Assembly (NCBI RefSeq): GCF_003336875.1
Contig: NZ_QGNJ01000014.1
Coordinates: forward strand, 1 to 64,000
DNA: 64,000 nt
Origin: Oleisolibacter albus
GTDB lineage: Bacteria > Pseudomonadota > Alphaproteobacteria > Azospirillales > Azospirillaceae
Direction: 5' to 3'
Below, piece by piece: positions 36,046-46,173 of the stretch; the stretch's first letter is position 1, and the number at the start of each line of letters is the position of its first letter. Position numbers and translations under genes: made by a program. The notes below the pieces were generated by a model that saw only the letters and a list, made by a program, of their open reading frames with translations, ran no database searches and had not been told where the DNA came from.

Positions 36046-36696
36046 TCACGGAGTCCAGCGCAGGAAGTTGGCCAGCAGCCGCAGACCGGCCTCCTGGCTT
36101 TTTTCCGGGTGGAACTGGGTGCCCACAAGATTATCGCGGCCGACCACGGCGGCGAAGGGTCCGCCATAGTCGCATTCGGCCAGGATCAGGGCCGGATCGG
36201 CCGGCCTCATGCAGTAGGAGTGCACGAAATAGGCATGCTGGCCGTTGTCCAGCCCGGCCAGGACGGGATGGGACGGCTGGCGCAGCCGCAACTCGTTCCA
36301 GCCCATATGCGGGATCTTCAGGGCCGGATCGGCCGGGGTCAGCGGCCCGACCTCGGCATCCAGCCAGCCCAGCCCGGCATGGGTTCCATGCTCATGGCCG
36401 ATCCTGGCCATCAGCTGCATGCCGACACAGATGCCCAGGAAGGGGCGTGCGTCGACGATGATGGTGTCATGCAGGGCGGCGGCCAGACCGGGCACGGCCT
36501 GGAGGCCGGCCATGCAGTCGGCGAAGGCGCCGACACCCGGCAGCACCACCCGATCGGCCCGGCGGACGGCATCCGGCTCCGCCGTGACCAGGACCTCGAT
36601 GTCCAGACCGGACTCCAGCGCCGCCCGTTCCACTGCCTTGGCGGCGGAGCGGAGATTGCCGGAGCCGTAATCGATCAGTGCGACGGTTGCAGTCAT
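36046..36696 (-). CDS. hisH: Imidazole glycerol phosphate synthase, glutaminase subunit
   Basis: A 216-residue class I glutamine amidotransferase: [36 protein letters not shown], the nucleophile Cys in [10 protein letters not shown], and the His/Glu pair in [14 protein letters not shown]. Makes ammonia for HisF. ATG 36696 is chosen since an upstream extension is basic and not family-like. About 150 bases separate it from hisB. Confidence 0.96.
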   Translation of the reverse strand: MTATVALIDYGSGNLRSAAKAVERAALESGLDIEVLVTAEPDAVRRADRVVLPGVGAFADCMAGLQAVPGLAAALHDTIIVDARPFLGICVGMQLMARIGHEHGTHAGLGWLDAEVGPLTPADPALKIPHMGWNELRLRQPSHPVLAGLDNGQHAYFVHSYCMRPADPALILAECDYGGPFAAVVGRDNLVGTQFHPEKSQEAGLRLLANFLRWTP

Positions 36697-36848
36697 TTCA
36701 CGTTCCATATCCGACCCGTCGGCGTACTGCTTGGGTCCAAACATCGTCCCCACTGTGCCAATCCCACTGTGCCAATGACGTCTGATCCGCCCGTTCCCGT
36801 GGCGGGGTCTGCCACGAGCGCCGGATGGATGCTCGCACGGGCCGGCCC

Positions 36849-37472
36849 TTATAAGGACCCGCCAAGCACCCCCTTGGTGGAGGGGACGGCATCCGCCTTG
36901 CGCGGATCGATTTCGATGGCGGAACGAAGCGCCCGGGCCAAGGCCTTGTAGCAGCTTTCGACGATGTGGTGATTGTTCTCGCCGTACAGGTTTTCCAGAT
37001 GCAGCGTGGCCCCGGCGGCCTGGGCGAAGGCCTGGAACCATTCTTTGAACAGCTCCGTATCCATGTCCCCCAGCTTGTCGCGGGTGAATGCCACCTTCCA
37101 GATCAGATAGGGCCGGTTGGACAGGTCGATGGCGCAGCGTGTCAGCGCCTCATCCATGGGGACATAGGCATGGCCGTAGCGCTGGATGCCCTTGCGCTCC
37201 CCCAGCGCCTTGGCCACAGCCTCGCCGATGGCGATGCCGCTGTCCTCGGTGGTGTGGTGGAAATCGATATGGAGGTCGCCCTCCGCCTTCACCGTCAGGT
37301 CAATCAGCGAATGCCGGCTCAGCTGCTCCAGCATGTGATCGAGGAAGCCGATGCCGGTGGAGACGTCATAACGGCCGGTGCCGTCCAGATCGACACTGAC
37401 CTGGATGCGGGTTTCCTTCGTCGTGCGGGCGACGGCGGCGCGGCGGGGCGCGGATGTGTCGGTGCGGTCCAT
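36849..37472 (-). CDS. hisB: Imidazoleglycerol-phosphate dehydratase
   Basis: A 207-residue single-function His[61 protein letters not shown] and [20 protein letters not shown], containing the Mn-binding DHML, HHTTED and HHIVE motifs. It has no fused histidinol phosphatase. The ATG at 37472 (MDRTDTSAP) is used. A frame extending upstream crosses a 16-bp tandem repeat and is probably not translated. Confidence 0.96.
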   Translation of the reverse strand: MDRTDTSAPRRAAVARTTKETRIQVSVDLDGTGRYDVSTGIGFLDHMLEQLSRHSLIDLTVKAEGDLHIDFHHTTEDSGIAIGEAVAKALGERKGIQRYGHAYVPMDEALTRCAIDLSNRPYLIWKVAFTRDKLGDMDTELFKEWFQAFAQAAGATLHLENLYGENNHHIVESCYKALARALRSAIEIDPRKADAVPSTKGVLGGSL

Positions 37473-37543
37473 GTCCACTAGGTACAGGTCCCGGTCGCCC
37501 CTGTCCAGACGGGCCGGGGGCCGCCCCGGCGGCATGCCCTTTC

Positions 37544-37575
37544 CCCCATGGGCGCGGACCCCCATGGGCGCGGAC
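37544..37575. repeat. 16-bp tandem repeat upstream of hisB
   Basis: CCCCATGGGCGCGGAC occurs twice in tandem (37544-37559, 37560-37575) between the hisB start and the preceding gene. Each copy contains the CCCATGGG palindrome. Confidence 0.65.
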
Positions 37576-37585
37576 ATCGCGCGAC

Positions 37586-38101
37586 CTAAGGGGGGCAGGC
37601 CGCCGGCGGTGCTTCCCGAACCTGCCAGCGCGGCGCCGTGCTGGCGATGTCCGTATCCAGGCTGTCCAGGGTCTCCCGGCCATCCTGTGCCGGGCCGATG
37701 ACGCCATGGTTGGGTATGGACGGGGTGGGGGCGGGGCGGTAGGTCAGCTTGGCCGGCAGTTCGGCCGTGTCCAGAACCCAGACCCGGACATGGGGGCCGC
37801 CGGTTCCGTTCCAGCCCTTGTCCGCCGGCCGAGAAAAGGCGGGCAGGGTGCAGGGATCGCCAGCGACGACGGAGGTGCCCTGGGGGCTATCGGTTCCGGG
37901 TTCGGTGGTGGGAATGGTCCCGTCCGGCCCCGGGATCACATCGGATGGGCGGACGCCCAGGCCCAGATTGCTGCGGGCCACTTGCGGGCCATTGCCCTGC
38001 GGATCGACCTTCATGCCCCGGTACAGGGGTTCGGCCCCGGCGTCGGCCGTCAGTCCCCAAAGCAGGGCAAGGCCCAGCCCCACACGGATGATCCGGTCCA
38101 T
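37586..38101 (-). CDS. Hypothetical exported protein
   Basis: A 171-residue protein with a Sec signal ([22 protein letters not shown], cleavage near AGAEP). The mature part is Pro/Gly/Thr-rich with two Cys (GDPCTLPAF and the C-terminal AACPP) and motifs such as [11 protein letters not shown], but no known domain was recognised. It precedes hisB on the same strand (113 bases away) and is divergent to a serine-protease lipoprotein gene, so it may start the his transcript or act with that protease in the envelope. Confidence 0.7.
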   Translation of the reverse strand: MDRIIRVGLGLALLWGLTADAGAEPLYRGMKVDPQGNGPQVARSNLGLGVRPSDVIPGPDGTIPTTEPGTDSPQGTSVVAGDPCTLPAFSRPADKGWNGTGGPHVRVWVLDTAELPAKLTYRPAPTPSIPNHGVIGPAQDGRETLDSLDTDIASTAPRWQVREAPPAACPP

Positions 38102-38233
38102 CGATTGCCTGTTCCTATCCTTGCCGTCAGGTGGCCGCCGGTCCCCCGCGATGAACCGGTCCACGATCTTGTCTCGTCGCCAATGGCGCGTTAATTTGGG
38201 GATATACACGCAAAACAAGAATGGGCCAACGCC

Positions 38234-39793
38234 ATGTGGGCTGCGCGGGGGCTGGGTCTGGGGGCTGTGCTGCTGCTGGCCGGCTGTGGCAGCGACCTCG
38301 TGTTCCCGGCGGAAGACCCGGCCGGACCGATCCAGTGGCAGACGGCTGCCGATGCGGGGGCCGTCCTGCCCGCCGGCGGGCAGATGGTCCCCTTGTCCTT
38401 CGACAAGCTGGTCTTCGACATCCCGCGCGGCACCGATGTGGGTGGTTACCCCTTCAGCCTGCTGTGTGCGCCGCCGTTCCAGCGCATCACCTGGGTGACC
38501 CCGCCCCGGGGCCGGGACGCCGTGCTGGAGTCGGTGCATGGCCTGCTGACGGCATTGGGCTATGACGTGGTGGGCGACCCCGCCCGCCTGTTCGAGGTGG
38601 AGGAGGACCGCATGCGGGCCGAGGTTCTGCTGGCGGCCCGCGTTTCCATGGTCCGTTACAGCCTGTGTAATGCCGTCGATCTCTGGACCGGCTGGCCACA
38701 GGGTGTCCAGGGCGAGGCCAGTGTGCGGGTGGACTGGTCGCTCTATTCCCGCCTGGACCGGCGCATGCTGCTGACCCTCAGCACCCAGGGCCGGGGCCGG
38801 GTGGACCAGCCGGGCGCCGATGGCCAGTTCCTGGTCTTGCAGGCTGCCATCGGTGACGCGGCTATGGCTCTGGGCCGCGACGCCCGCTTCCGCGCTGCCC
38901 TCAGCCGCGACCGGTCGGATCCGGACGGCGGCACGGCTCCCATCGGCCGCACGCTGCGGACCCTGCGGGCCGGGACAGGTCAGGATGCGGCGCCCACGCC
39001 TCCGGCCGCCGCCCTGGCCGCTGTGGCGCCCCCTGCGGCGATGGCCGAGGACTCTGCCGGGGTGGTGACGGCCGAAATGGTTCCGGCCGGGTGGATGTCG
39101 GACGACAGCGCCGCGGCCGATCCGCCACCTGTCGATCCGCCATCTGTCGATGCGGCGCGTGGGGAGGGCGGCCTGCCCTGGATCGATCTGCCGGATCTGC
39201 CGCCGTTCAGCGGACCACTGGCCCCGCGGGCGGAACAGGTGGTCCGGGCCGTTGTGCTGGTGGCGGCCGGGGCCGGTCATGGTTCCGGCGTTTTTGTCGA
39301 TGGGGACGGGCTGATCCTCACCAATGCCCATGTGGTCGGCCATGCCGAGCGGGTGCGGGTGGTGCTGTCCGATGGTGTCGCCCTGGTCGGCACGGTGGAG
39401 CGGTTACAGACCCGCCGCGATGTGGCCCTGGTCCGGGTTCCGCACGGGCGTTACACCGCCCTGCCGCTGCGCCTGGACCCGCCCGCCGTCAGCGCGGACA
39501 TCTATGCCCTGGGCGCGCCGCTGTCGGAGCGCAACCAGGGCACCCTGACCCGCGGCATCGTCAGTGCCCATCGCCGGGACCAGCGCAGCGGCTATCCGCT
39601 GATCCAGGGGGATGTGACGGTGCAGCCGGGCAGCAGCGGCGGACCCTTGCTGGATGCGTCAGGCAATCTCATCGGTGTGACGGTGGCCGGCGTCGGCGAC
39701 CTCAGCACCGGTCTGAACTATTTCATCCCCATCGCCGATGCGCTGGAGCGGCTGGCGATTCGACCGGCCGGAGCACACGCAAAAACAGAATAA
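38234..39793 (+). CDS. Trypsin-like serine-protease lipoprotein
   Basis: 519 residues. The N-terminus ends in a lipobox (GAVLLLAGCGSD), so it is likely anchored in the envelope. Residues about 25-230 form an uncharacterised domain; about 235-320 are Pro/Ala-rich linker; the C-terminal trypsin/HtrA-like domain starts near residue 335. The triad is seen: His366 (LTNAHVVGH), Asp396 (RRDVALVRV), Ser468 (QPGSSGGPLL). It has no PDZ domain. Role unknown; could process envelope proteins under stress. The next gene encodes a membrane protein on the same strand. Confidence 0.87.
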   Translation: MWAARGLGLGAVLLLAGCGSDLVFPAEDPAGPIQWQTAADAGAVLPAGGQMVPLSFDKLVFDIPRGTDVGGYPFSLLCAPPFQRITWVTPPRGRDAVLESVHGLLTALGYDVVGDPARLFEVEEDRMRAEVLLAARVSMVRYSLCNAVDLWTGWPQGVQGEASVRVDWSLYSRLDRRMLLTLSTQGRGRVDQPGADGQFLVLQAAIGDAAMALGRDARFRAALSRDRSDPDGGTAPIGRTLRTLRAGTGQDAAPTPPAAALAAVAPPAAMAEDSAGVVTAEMVPAGWMSDDSAAADPPPVDPPSVDAARGEGGLPWIDLPDLPPFSGPLAPRAEQVVRAVVLVAAGAGHGSGVFVDGDGLILTNAHVVGHAERVRVVLSDGVALVGTVERLQTRRDVALVRVPHGRYTALPLRLDPPAVSADIYALGAPLSERNQGTLTRGIVSAHRRDQRSGYPLIQGDVTVQPGSSGGPLLDASGNLIGVTVAGVGDLSTGLNYFIPIADALERLAIRPAGAHAKTE

Positions 39794-39864
39794 TCCTTTC
39801 GATGTTTCCACTTATGATGAATGATCGATGCCTCTCACAATCTCCGGAGCAGAGGAGAGGGCGG

Positions 39865-40884
39865 ATGGATGGTTCGGACGTGGCTGCGGGAGCCGCCCAG
39901 GCGGGTCTCCAGGCGGACCCCCAGGCGGGCATGGATGCGGGCGCCTCCGTTTTGCCTCCGGCCATCGGTGACAGGGCCACGGTGCTGTCTCCGCTTCCGC
40001 AGCAAGATCCGGCCGCCAGCAATGAGAACGCCCCGGCCCGTCCGGATACCGCAGCGGGGACGGTCGGCGGCGCCGGGACCGGTGGTGCGGTCGAGTCCGG
40101 CAGTGCTGATCCCACCAGCACCCAGGGGGACGGCACCTATCGCGCGGCTGATCTCCTGGCCTTCCAGGCCCGCTATGAACAGTTGCTGCAGATGGCGATC
40201 GCCCGGGAGCCGGCGGCTGATGAAAGCAAGGGGGAGTGGGAACGCGCCCTGGCCCTCTACACGACCCTGCAATTCAGCCTGTCGCGGCGGGACAATCTGG
40301 CCTTCTATCCCATGGCCTGTTCCGGCCTGTCGGGTCTGATGGCTGGAAAGACAGAACTGGCCGCGACCATCGCCCGGGAACTGGCCCATCGCACCTCGAC
40401 CACCAGCGCCCTGTCGGAGGTGATGCGCGGACTGTTGATCTCGCTTCTGGGGATGACCGGTGGTCTTTACGCCCTGACGCTGGTGGCGGCGCTGGCCGGG
40501 GTCGGGCTGATGGACCGGCTCGCCGCCTTGGCGCTGGAGCATACGGATGTCACACTGGCCGCTCTTGCCGGCTTCGCCGGTGGTGTGGCCAGCCTGCTGC
40601 TGCGTCTGGCGGAATTCGAGGCGCTGAAGGGGCGCTCCCGCCATTTCCTGATGTTCACCGGCTTGCTGCAGCCGATCCTGGGCATGCTGTTCGCCTGCGT
40701 CATCGCGGCCATCTTCCTGTCCGGAATCGTCAACCTGGCGCCTGAGACCCGATCCTCCACCAGCTATTTCTTCATTGTCATCGGTTTCCTCTCCGGATTC
40801 AGCGAGCGCTTCGCCAAAGGCATCATCGGCCGGACAGAGGACAACATCCTCGATCTGCGGCCGCCGGCTGCGACCAAGCCCTGA
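39865..40884 (+). CDS. Multi-spanning membrane protein with disordered N-terminus
   Basis: 339 residues. Residues 1-90 are Ala/Gly/Pro/Asp-rich, likely disordered and cytoplasmic; 95-170 form a helical part (QARYEQLLQMAIAREPAADE); then about four membrane helices, e.g. LLISLLGMTGGLYALTLVAA, LAALAGFAGGVASLLLRLAE, FTGLLQPILGMLFACVIAAI, and a final FFIVIGFLSGFSERFAKGII. The ATG has AGAGGAGAGG just upstream. I do not recognise the family. It lies 71 bases after the serine-protease gene. Confidence 0.75.
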   Translation: MDGSDVAAGAAQAGLQADPQAGMDAGASVLPPAIGDRATVLSPLPQQDPAASNENAPARPDTAAGTVGGAGTGGAVESGSADPTSTQGDGTYRAADLLAFQARYEQLLQMAIAREPAADESKGEWERALALYTTLQFSLSRRDNLAFYPMACSGLSGLMAGKTELAATIARELAHRTSTTSALSEVMRGLLISLLGMTGGLYALTLVAALAGVGLMDRLAALALEHTDVTLAALAGFAGGVASLLLRLAEFEALKGRSRHFLMFTGLLQPILGMLFACVIAAIFLSGIVNLAPETRSSTSYFFIVIGFLSGFSERFAKGIIGRTEDNILDLRPPAATKP

Positions 40885-40887
40885 TAC

Positions 40888-40913
40888 CCCGGCAGGGGAA
40901 GCCGCCTGCCGGG
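40888..40913 (+). terminator. Hairpin after the membrane-protein gene
   Basis: CCCGGCAGG pairs exactly with CCTGCCGGG across an 8-base loop; no T-run follows. It separates the envelope gene from hslV. Confidence 0.55.
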
Positions 40914-41007
40914 CCGCGGCATCCGGCCCTGTCCCGCGCGTGCGGCTTGACCGGCGGGCGGGTCTGCCCACATAGCAGGGCAGTGTTTCCCGACCGCAAG
41001 GGCCGCG

Positions 41008-41568
41008 ATGAGCCAGTCCGCTTCCCCCCACGATCCCATTCAATGGCACGGCACCACCATCCTCAGCGTCCGCAAGGGCGGCCGGGTGGTGATCGCCGGT
41101 GACGGCCAGGTCTCCGTGGGCCAGACCGTGATGAAATCCAATGCGCGCAAGGTGCGCTGGCTGGCCAACGGCACGGTCATGGCCGGTTTCGCCGGGGCCA
41201 CGGCGGACGCCTTCGCCCTGTTCGAGCGGCTGGAAGCCAAGCTGGAGCAGCATCCGGGGCAATTGACCCGGGCGGCGGTGGAAATGGCCAAGGACTGGCG
41301 CACCGACCGCTATCTGCGCCGGCTGGAGGCGATGATGGCGGTGGCCGACCGCGACGTGTCGCTGGTCATCACCGGCAATGGCGACGTGCTGGAGCCGGAG
41401 GACGGTCTGATCGGCATCGGTTCAGGGGGCAGCTACGCCCTAGCCGCGGCCAGGGCCCTGATCGACCTGCCGGATCTGGATGCGGAAAGCATCGCCCGCA
41501 AGGCCATGCGCATTGCCGGCGACATCTGTGTCTATACCAACCACAACGTCACGCTGGAAAAGCTCTAA
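41008..41568 (+). CDS. hslV: ATP-dependent protease subunit HslV
   Basis: A 186-residue N-terminal-threonine peptidase, related to the proteasome beta subunit. After a 15-residue propeptide (ending IQWHG) the catalytic Thr16 begins [35 protein letters not shown] and [15 protein letters not shown] are typical. It forms the double ring degrading proteins fed by HslU. Its stop is 4 bases before hslU. Confidence 0.98.
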   Translation: MSQSASPHDPIQWHGTTILSVRKGGRVVIAGDGQVSVGQTVMKSNARKVRWLANGTVMAGFAGATADAFALFERLEAKLEQHPGQLTRAAVEMAKDWRTDRYLRRLEAMMAVADRDVSLVITGNGDVLEPEDGLIGIGSGGSYALAAARALIDLPDLDAESIARKAMRIAGDICVYTNHNVTLEKL

Positions 41569-41572
41569 AGCC

Positions 41573-42886
41573 ATGACGGCCTTCTCCCCCCGCGAGATCG
41601 TTTCCGAACTCGACCGCTTCATCGTCGGCCAGGCCGAAGCCAAGCGCGCTGTCGCCATCGCGCTGCGCAACCGCTGGCGCCGCCAGCAGCTGCACAGCCC
41701 GCTGAAGGAAGAGGTGCTGCCGAAGAACATCCTGATGATCGGGCCCACCGGCGTCGGCAAGACCGAGATCGCCCGCCGTCTGGCCAAGCTGGCCGGGGCG
41801 CCCTTCCTCAAGGTGGAGGCGACGAAGTTCACCGAGGTCGGTTATGTCGGCCGCGATGTGGAGCAGATCGTCCGCGATCTGATGGAAATCGCCATCGGCC
41901 TGACCAAGGAGAAGCTGCGCAAGGAGGTGGCGTCCAAGGCCGAGTTGCGGGCCGAGGACCGGGTCCTGGATGCGCTGGTCGGTACCTCCGCCTCACCGGA
42001 GACACGGCAGAAATTCCGCAAGATGCTGCGCGAGGGGGACCTGAACGACAAGGAGATCGAGATCCAGGTGGCCGACAATGCCGTGCCCGGCCTGCCCACC
42101 TTCGATATCCCCGGCATGCCCGGCAGCCAGATGGGCATGGTCAATCTGGGCGACCTGTTCGGCAAGGCCTTCGGCGGCCGCACCAAGACCCGGCGCATGA
42201 GCGTGTCGGAGAGCTATGCGGTGCTGATGGCGGAGGAATCCGACAAGCTGCTGGACCAGGAGAAGGTCACGGCCGAGGCCATTCATGCCACCGAGCAGAC
42301 CGGCATCGTCTTCATCGACGAGATCGACAAGATCACCGCCCGGTCCGAGACCCGCGGCGGTGCCGATGTCTCCCGCGAGGGGGTGCAGCGCGACCTGCTG
42401 CCCCTGATCGAGGGGACCACGGTCAATACCAAGCACGGGCCGGTGAAGACCGACCATATCCTGTTCATTGCCTCCGGCGCCTTCCACATCGCCAAGCCCA
42501 GCGATCTGTTGCCGGAGCTGCAGGGACGCCTGCCGATCCGCGTCAATTTGCAGCCGCTGAGCCGTGACGATTTCCGCCGCATCCTGACCGAGCCGGAAGC
42601 CAGCCTGATCAAGCAGTATGTGGCGCTGCTGAAGACGGAGGAGGTGGAGCTGGTCTTCACCGACGACGCCATTGATGCGCTGGCCAATCTGGCGGCGGAG
42701 ATCAACCGCACGGTGGAGAATATCGGCGCCCGCCGGCTGCACACGGTCCTGGAGCGGCTGCTGGAGGAGATCAGCTTCACGGCGACGGAGAAGGGCGGCC
42801 AGACCATCACCATCGATGCCGCCTATGTGCAGGGGCAGTTGCAGGGGCTGGCCCAGAACACCGACCTCAGCAAATTCATCCTGTGA
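41573..42886 (+). CDS. hslU: ATP-dependent protease ATPase subunit HslU
   Basis: A 437-residue AAA+ unfoldase. [20 protein letters not shown], the Walker [18 protein letters not shown], Walker [12 protein letters not shown], the I domain between residues about 110 and 240, and the C-terminal [14 protein letters not shown] that docks into HslV are all present. ATG 41573 is 4 bases after the hslV stop. Confidence 0.98.
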   Translation: MTAFSPREIVSELDRFIVGQAEAKRAVAIALRNRWRRQQLHSPLKEEVLPKNILMIGPTGVGKTEIARRLAKLAGAPFLKVEATKFTEVGYVGRDVEQIVRDLMEIAIGLTKEKLRKEVASKAELRAEDRVLDALVGTSASPETRQKFRKMLREGDLNDKEIEIQVADNAVPGLPTFDIPGMPGSQMGMVNLGDLFGKAFGGRTKTRRMSVSESYAVLMAEESDKLLDQEKVTAEAIHATEQTGIVFIDEIDKITARSETRGGADVSREGVQRDLLPLIEGTTVNTKHGPVKTDHILFIASGAFHIAKPSDLLPELQGRLPIRVNLQPLSRDDFRRILTEPEASLIKQYVALLKTEEVELVFTDDAIDALANLAAEINRTVENIGARRLHTVLERLLEEISFTATEKGGQTITIDAAYVQGQLQGLAQNTDLSKFIL

Positions 42887-42893
42887 AACCGAA

Positions 42894-42924
42894 GGCCCCG
42901 GGGCGGCGGTCCGCCCCCGGGGCC
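42894..42924. terminator. Bidirectional terminator between hslU and the molybdoenzyme gene
   Basis: GGCCCCGGGG-CGG pairs with CCGCCCCCGGGGCC with one bulge around the loop CGGT. It lies between convergent genes. Confidence 0.65.
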
Positions 42925-42932
42925 GGTCCGGC

Positions 42933-43604
42933 TCAGCCGGAATAGCGCTCCTCGTTCCAGGGGTCGCCGTCATTGTGGTAGCCGCGCAGCTCCCAGAAGC
43001 CGGGCTGGTCGGCGGACAGGAACTCGATCCGCTTCACCCATTTGGCGGACTTCCAGAAATAGAATTTCGGGATGATGACCCGCACCGGGCCGCCATGCTC
43101 CACGGTCAGGGGCTTGCCTTCCCAGCTGTGGGCCAGCAGCACGTCGTCATCGGCGAAAACCGACAGTTTGACGTTGGTGGTGTAGGTGTCGAAGGAGTGG
43201 AAGACGATGTGGGTCGCTTCCGGTTTCGGCTTCACCACCGACAGCAGATGGCGGGCCGACACGCCTTCCCAGTGGTTGTCGTAGCGCGACCAGGCGGTGA
43301 CGCAGTGGATGTCGGACACCTGCTGTTCCTGGGGCTGGGCCTTGAACTCCTCCCAGCCCCAGGTCACGGGATTCTCCACCAGCCCGTCGATCCGCAGCTT
43401 CCACATGTCCAGCGGGATTTCCGGCTGCACGCCCAGATCCAGCACCGGCCAATTCTTCACCTCGCGCTGGCCGGGTGGCAGGCGCTGTTCGGGGGGGCGG
43501 GCGGCACCGGTCAGCAGGCGCCCCTCTTCGGCCCATTTCTGCTTGCTCTCTACCAGCTTGGCATTGGGCAGGTCGGCATCGGAACGGCGGTCATCCCCGG
43601 CCAT
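42933..43604 (-). CDS. Sulfite-oxidase-like molybdopterin-dependent oxidoreductase
   Basis: A 223-residue protein of the oxidoreductase molybdopterin-binding fold (YedY/MsrP-like, short form). The Mo-ligand Cys is in SDIHCVTAWSRYDNHWEGVS; VFHSFDTYTTNVKLSV, LLAHSWEGKPLTVEHGGPVR and FYFWKSAKWVKRIEFLSADQ are family blocks. No Tat or Sec signal is seen, so it is likely cytoplasmic. Substrate unknown. ATG 43604 (MAGDDRRSD) is taken. The mscS gene is divergent on its right. Confidence 0.87.
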   Translation of the reverse strand: MAGDDRRSDADLPNAKLVESKQKWAEEGRLLTGAARPPEQRLPPGQREVKNWPVLDLGVQPEIPLDMWKLRIDGLVENPVTWGWEEFKAQPQEQQVSDIHCVTAWSRYDNHWEGVSARHLLSVVKPKPEATHIVFHSFDTYTTNVKLSVFADDDVLLAHSWEGKPLTVEHGGPVRVIIPKFYFWKSAKWVKRIEFLSADQPGFWELRGYHNDGDPWNEERYSG

Positions 43605-43811
43605 GGCGTGCGTCCATCCTGAAAAATCAAAAGCAAGGCGACAACATAGCGGCCCACCCCGCGTTCGGCGAGGGGTGACCGCATGTGAAATGCCGACCAC
43701 TCCCCCCGCTTTGGAGGTAGTTTTCGGTGCGATCGGGCACGCGGGTTGGCAGCATCCCGTGCTCCGGCTAGTCTGCCTTCCTCCGTCCGCACCACAAGAT
43801 TGCTGTTCCGC

Positions 43812-46166
43812 ATGGTCCGCACCGTCCGCTTGTTTTCCCCCCTGCTTTGGCTGTTCCTGCTGGTCGCCGGCCTGCCGGCCCACGGACAGGGCATTCCGGG
43901 CCTGTCCAAGCCGGCGGCATCGGCGCAGGACGAGGCCAGGGTCGATCCGGCGGAAGCCGAGAAGCTGATCCGCACGCTGGAGGACCCTGCCGCCCGCGAG
44001 GCGCTGGTCAAGCAGTTGCGGACACTGTCGCAGGTGGAGAAGCAGCAGCAGGCAGAGACGCCGCCGGAGACCTTCGGGACCCGGGTGCTGAACAGCCTGT
44101 CCGACCGCGTGGAGGAAATCAGTCTGCAGATCGCCGCGGCCGGCCGGGCCCTGGTGGATACGCCGCGGGCCTTGCGCTGGCTGCAGCAGCAGGTCGGCAC
44201 TCCGGACCTGCGGGCGACCTGGGCCAGGCTGGCCTTCGAACTGGTGGTGGTGGTGGCCGCCGGCTATGTGGCGCGCTGGCTGATGCTGTGGCTGCTGAAG
44301 CGGCCCCGTGGTGCGCTGGGCGACCGTCCGGCGGCGGGGGCACTGGCCAAGGTGCCGCTGCTGCTGGCGCGGACGCTGCTGGACCTGCTCCCGGTGGCCG
44401 CCTTCGCCTTCGCCGGCTATGGCGTGCTGTCGGTGACCGATCCGCCGCGGGCCGTGCGTCTGGCCGCCCTGGCCTTCTTGAATTCCAGCCTGTTCGTCCA
44501 GGTGGTGATCCTGCTGTCACGCGCGCTGCTGTCGCCGGCGACGCCGAATCTGCGGCTGATCCCGGTGGAAAGCGAGACCGCCCATTATCTGGTGATCTGG
44601 ATCCGGCGCATCGTGGTGGTCGCCGTCTATGGCTTCTTCATCGCCCATGCGGCCCTGTTGCTGGGGCTGCCGGTCCGCCCCTACGCCGCCATCCTGAAGC
44701 TGGTGGGGCTGGTGGTGGCGGCCATGCTGGTGGTGCTGGTGATGCAGAACCGGGCCGTAGTCCGGGCCTGGCTGCGCGGAGAGCGGTCCCTGCGTGCCGA
44801 CGGGCGCGACGCCGGCGATGCCGCCCTGCAGGCCCTGGCCGCCGGGGAGATCGGCGAGGCGCAGGCGGAGGCCCAGCTCGCCGAGGCTCGCCCCCCGCGC
44901 GAGGCGGCCCGGGCCTGGGCGGCGGCCCGGCGGCGTGTGGCCGACATCTGGCATGTCCTGACCATCGTCTATGTCGTCGTGATCTTCGGCATCTGGGCGC
45001 TGGAGATCCAGGGCGGTTTCGAGTTCGTCCTGCGGGGCACACTGGTCACGCTGGTCACCCTGGTGGTGGCCCGTCTGCTGGGCCGCGGGGTGGACGCGCT
45101 GATCCGCCGGGGCTTCACCATCGCCCCCGATGTGCGGCAGGAGCATCCGGGGCTGGAAGCGCGGGCCAATCGCTATCTGCCGATCCTGCACCGGATCCTC
45201 AAGGCGGCGGTCTGGGTCCTGGCGGCCCTGGTGGTGCTGCAGGCCTGGGGCGCGGACAGCCTGGGCTGGCTCGCCTCCGCCGCCGGTCAGCGTGTCAGCG
45301 CGTCCATCGTTTCCATCCTGTTGATCCTGACCCTGGCCGTCGTCGCCTGGGAGGTGGTCAGCGCCGGGATCGAGCGCTATCTCACGGCAACCGACACCAG
45401 CGGCCAGGTGGTGCAGCGCAGCGCCCGCATCCGCACGTTGCTGCCCTTGCTGCGCAATGCCTTCCTGGTGTTGCTGGTCACCATCGTCAGCCTCACCGTT
45501 CTGTCGGAACTGGGGCTCAACATCGCCCCGCTGCTGGCCGGTGCCGGTGTCGTCGGTCTGGCCATCGGTTTCGGCGCCCAGACGCTGGTCAAGGACGTCA
45601 TCACCGGGCTGTTCATCCTGTTCGAGGACACCATCGCCGTGGGCGATGTCGTCAATGTCGGCGGGATGGGCGGATCGGTGGAGGGCATCACCATCCGCAC
45701 CATCCGGCTGCGCGGCTATGACGGCACGGTCTACACCGTGCCTTTCAGCTCGGTGACAACGGTCAGCAACCTGACCAAGGATTTCAGCTTCGCCGTGTTC
45801 GATGTGGGCGTGGATTACCGCGAGGATACGGACCGTGTCTGCACGGTGCTGACCGAACTGGGCGAGGAGATGCAGCAGGATCCGAAATATGCCCCTCTGA
45901 TCCTGGCGCCCCTGGAAATCGCCGGTGTCGATGCGCTTGAGGATTCCGCCGTGGTCATCAAGGCCCGGTTCAAGACCCGCCCCATCCAGCAATGGACCGT
46001 GGCGCGCGAGTTCCGCCGCCGTATGAAGAAGCGGTTCGACGAGGCGGGAATCAACATTCCCTTCCCGCAAAGGGTGGTGCATGTGGCGGCTGATGGGCCG
46101 TTCTCCGAGCCGAAACCGCCGTCACCGCCCGCGGCTGCGGCTGCGGCTGCGGCGGGTGGGGGCTGA
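43812..46166 (+). CDS. MscS-family mechanosensitive channel with large N-terminal membrane region
   Basis: 784 residues. A signal-like start (MVRTVRLFSPLLWLFLLVAG), an N-terminal periplasmic helical part (residues about 30-150), then around ten membrane helices and the MscS core: LNIAPLLAGAGVVGLAIGFG (TM3-like, Gly/Ala-rich), AQTLVKDVITGLFILFEDT, and the beta domain VGDVVNVGGMGGSVEGITIR. The layout matches YbiO-type channels more than small MscS. The C-terminus ends in an Ala-rich tail encoded by a GCGGCT repeat (46131-46154). It releases solutes on osmotic downshift. Confidence 0.9.
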   Translation: MVRTVRLFSPLLWLFLLVAGLPAHGQGIPGLSKPAASAQDEARVDPAEAEKLIRTLEDPAAREALVKQLRTLSQVEKQQQAETPPETFGTRVLNSLSDRVEEISLQIAAAGRALVDTPRALRWLQQQVGTPDLRATWARLAFELVVVVAAGYVARWLMLWLLKRPRGALGDRPAAGALAKVPLLLARTLLDLLPVAAFAFAGYGVLSVTDPPRAVRLAALAFLNSSLFVQVVILLSRALLSPATPNLRLIPVESETAHYLVIWIRRIVVVAVYGFFIAHAALLLGLPVRPYAAILKLVGLVVAAMLVVLVMQNRAVVRAWLRGERSLRADGRDAGDAALQALAAGEIGEAQAEAQLAEARPPREAARAWAAARRRVADIWHVLTIVYVVVIFGIWALEIQGGFEFVLRGTLVTLVTLVVARLLGRGVDALIRRGFTIAPDVRQEHPGLEARANRYLPILHRILKAAVWVLAALVVLQAWGADSLGWLASAAGQRVSASIVSILLILTLAVVAWEVVSAGIERYLTATDTSGQVVQRSARIRTLLPLLRNAFLVLLVTIVSLTVLSELGLNIAPLLAGAGVVGLAIGFGAQTLVKDVITGLFILFEDTIAVGDVVNVGGMGGSVEGITIRTIRLRGYDGTVYTVPFSSVTTVSNLTKDFSFAVFDVGVDYREDTDRVCTVLTELGEEMQQDPKYAPLILAPLEIAGVDALEDSAVVIKARFKTRPIQQWTVAREFRRRMKKRFDEAGINIPFPQRVVHVAADGPFSEPKPPSPPAAAAAAAAGGG
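46131..46154 (+). repeat. Hexanucleotide repeat at the end of the MscS gene
   Basis: Three GCGGCT units and one GCGGCG (46131-46154) code for the poly-Ala tail. Length change by replication slippage would only alter the Ala number, not the frame. Confidence 0.6.
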
Positions 46167-46173
46167 CCCGCTC

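Noticed and set aside
36697-36848. An extra gene between hisB and hisH, as in some relatives
   Set aside because: The stretch is only about 150 bases and has no supported frame.
37473-37577. N-terminal extension of HisB through the tandem repeat
   Set aside because: Not conserved in the family and contains a 16-bp DNA repeat; the ATG at 37472 gives the usual HisB length.
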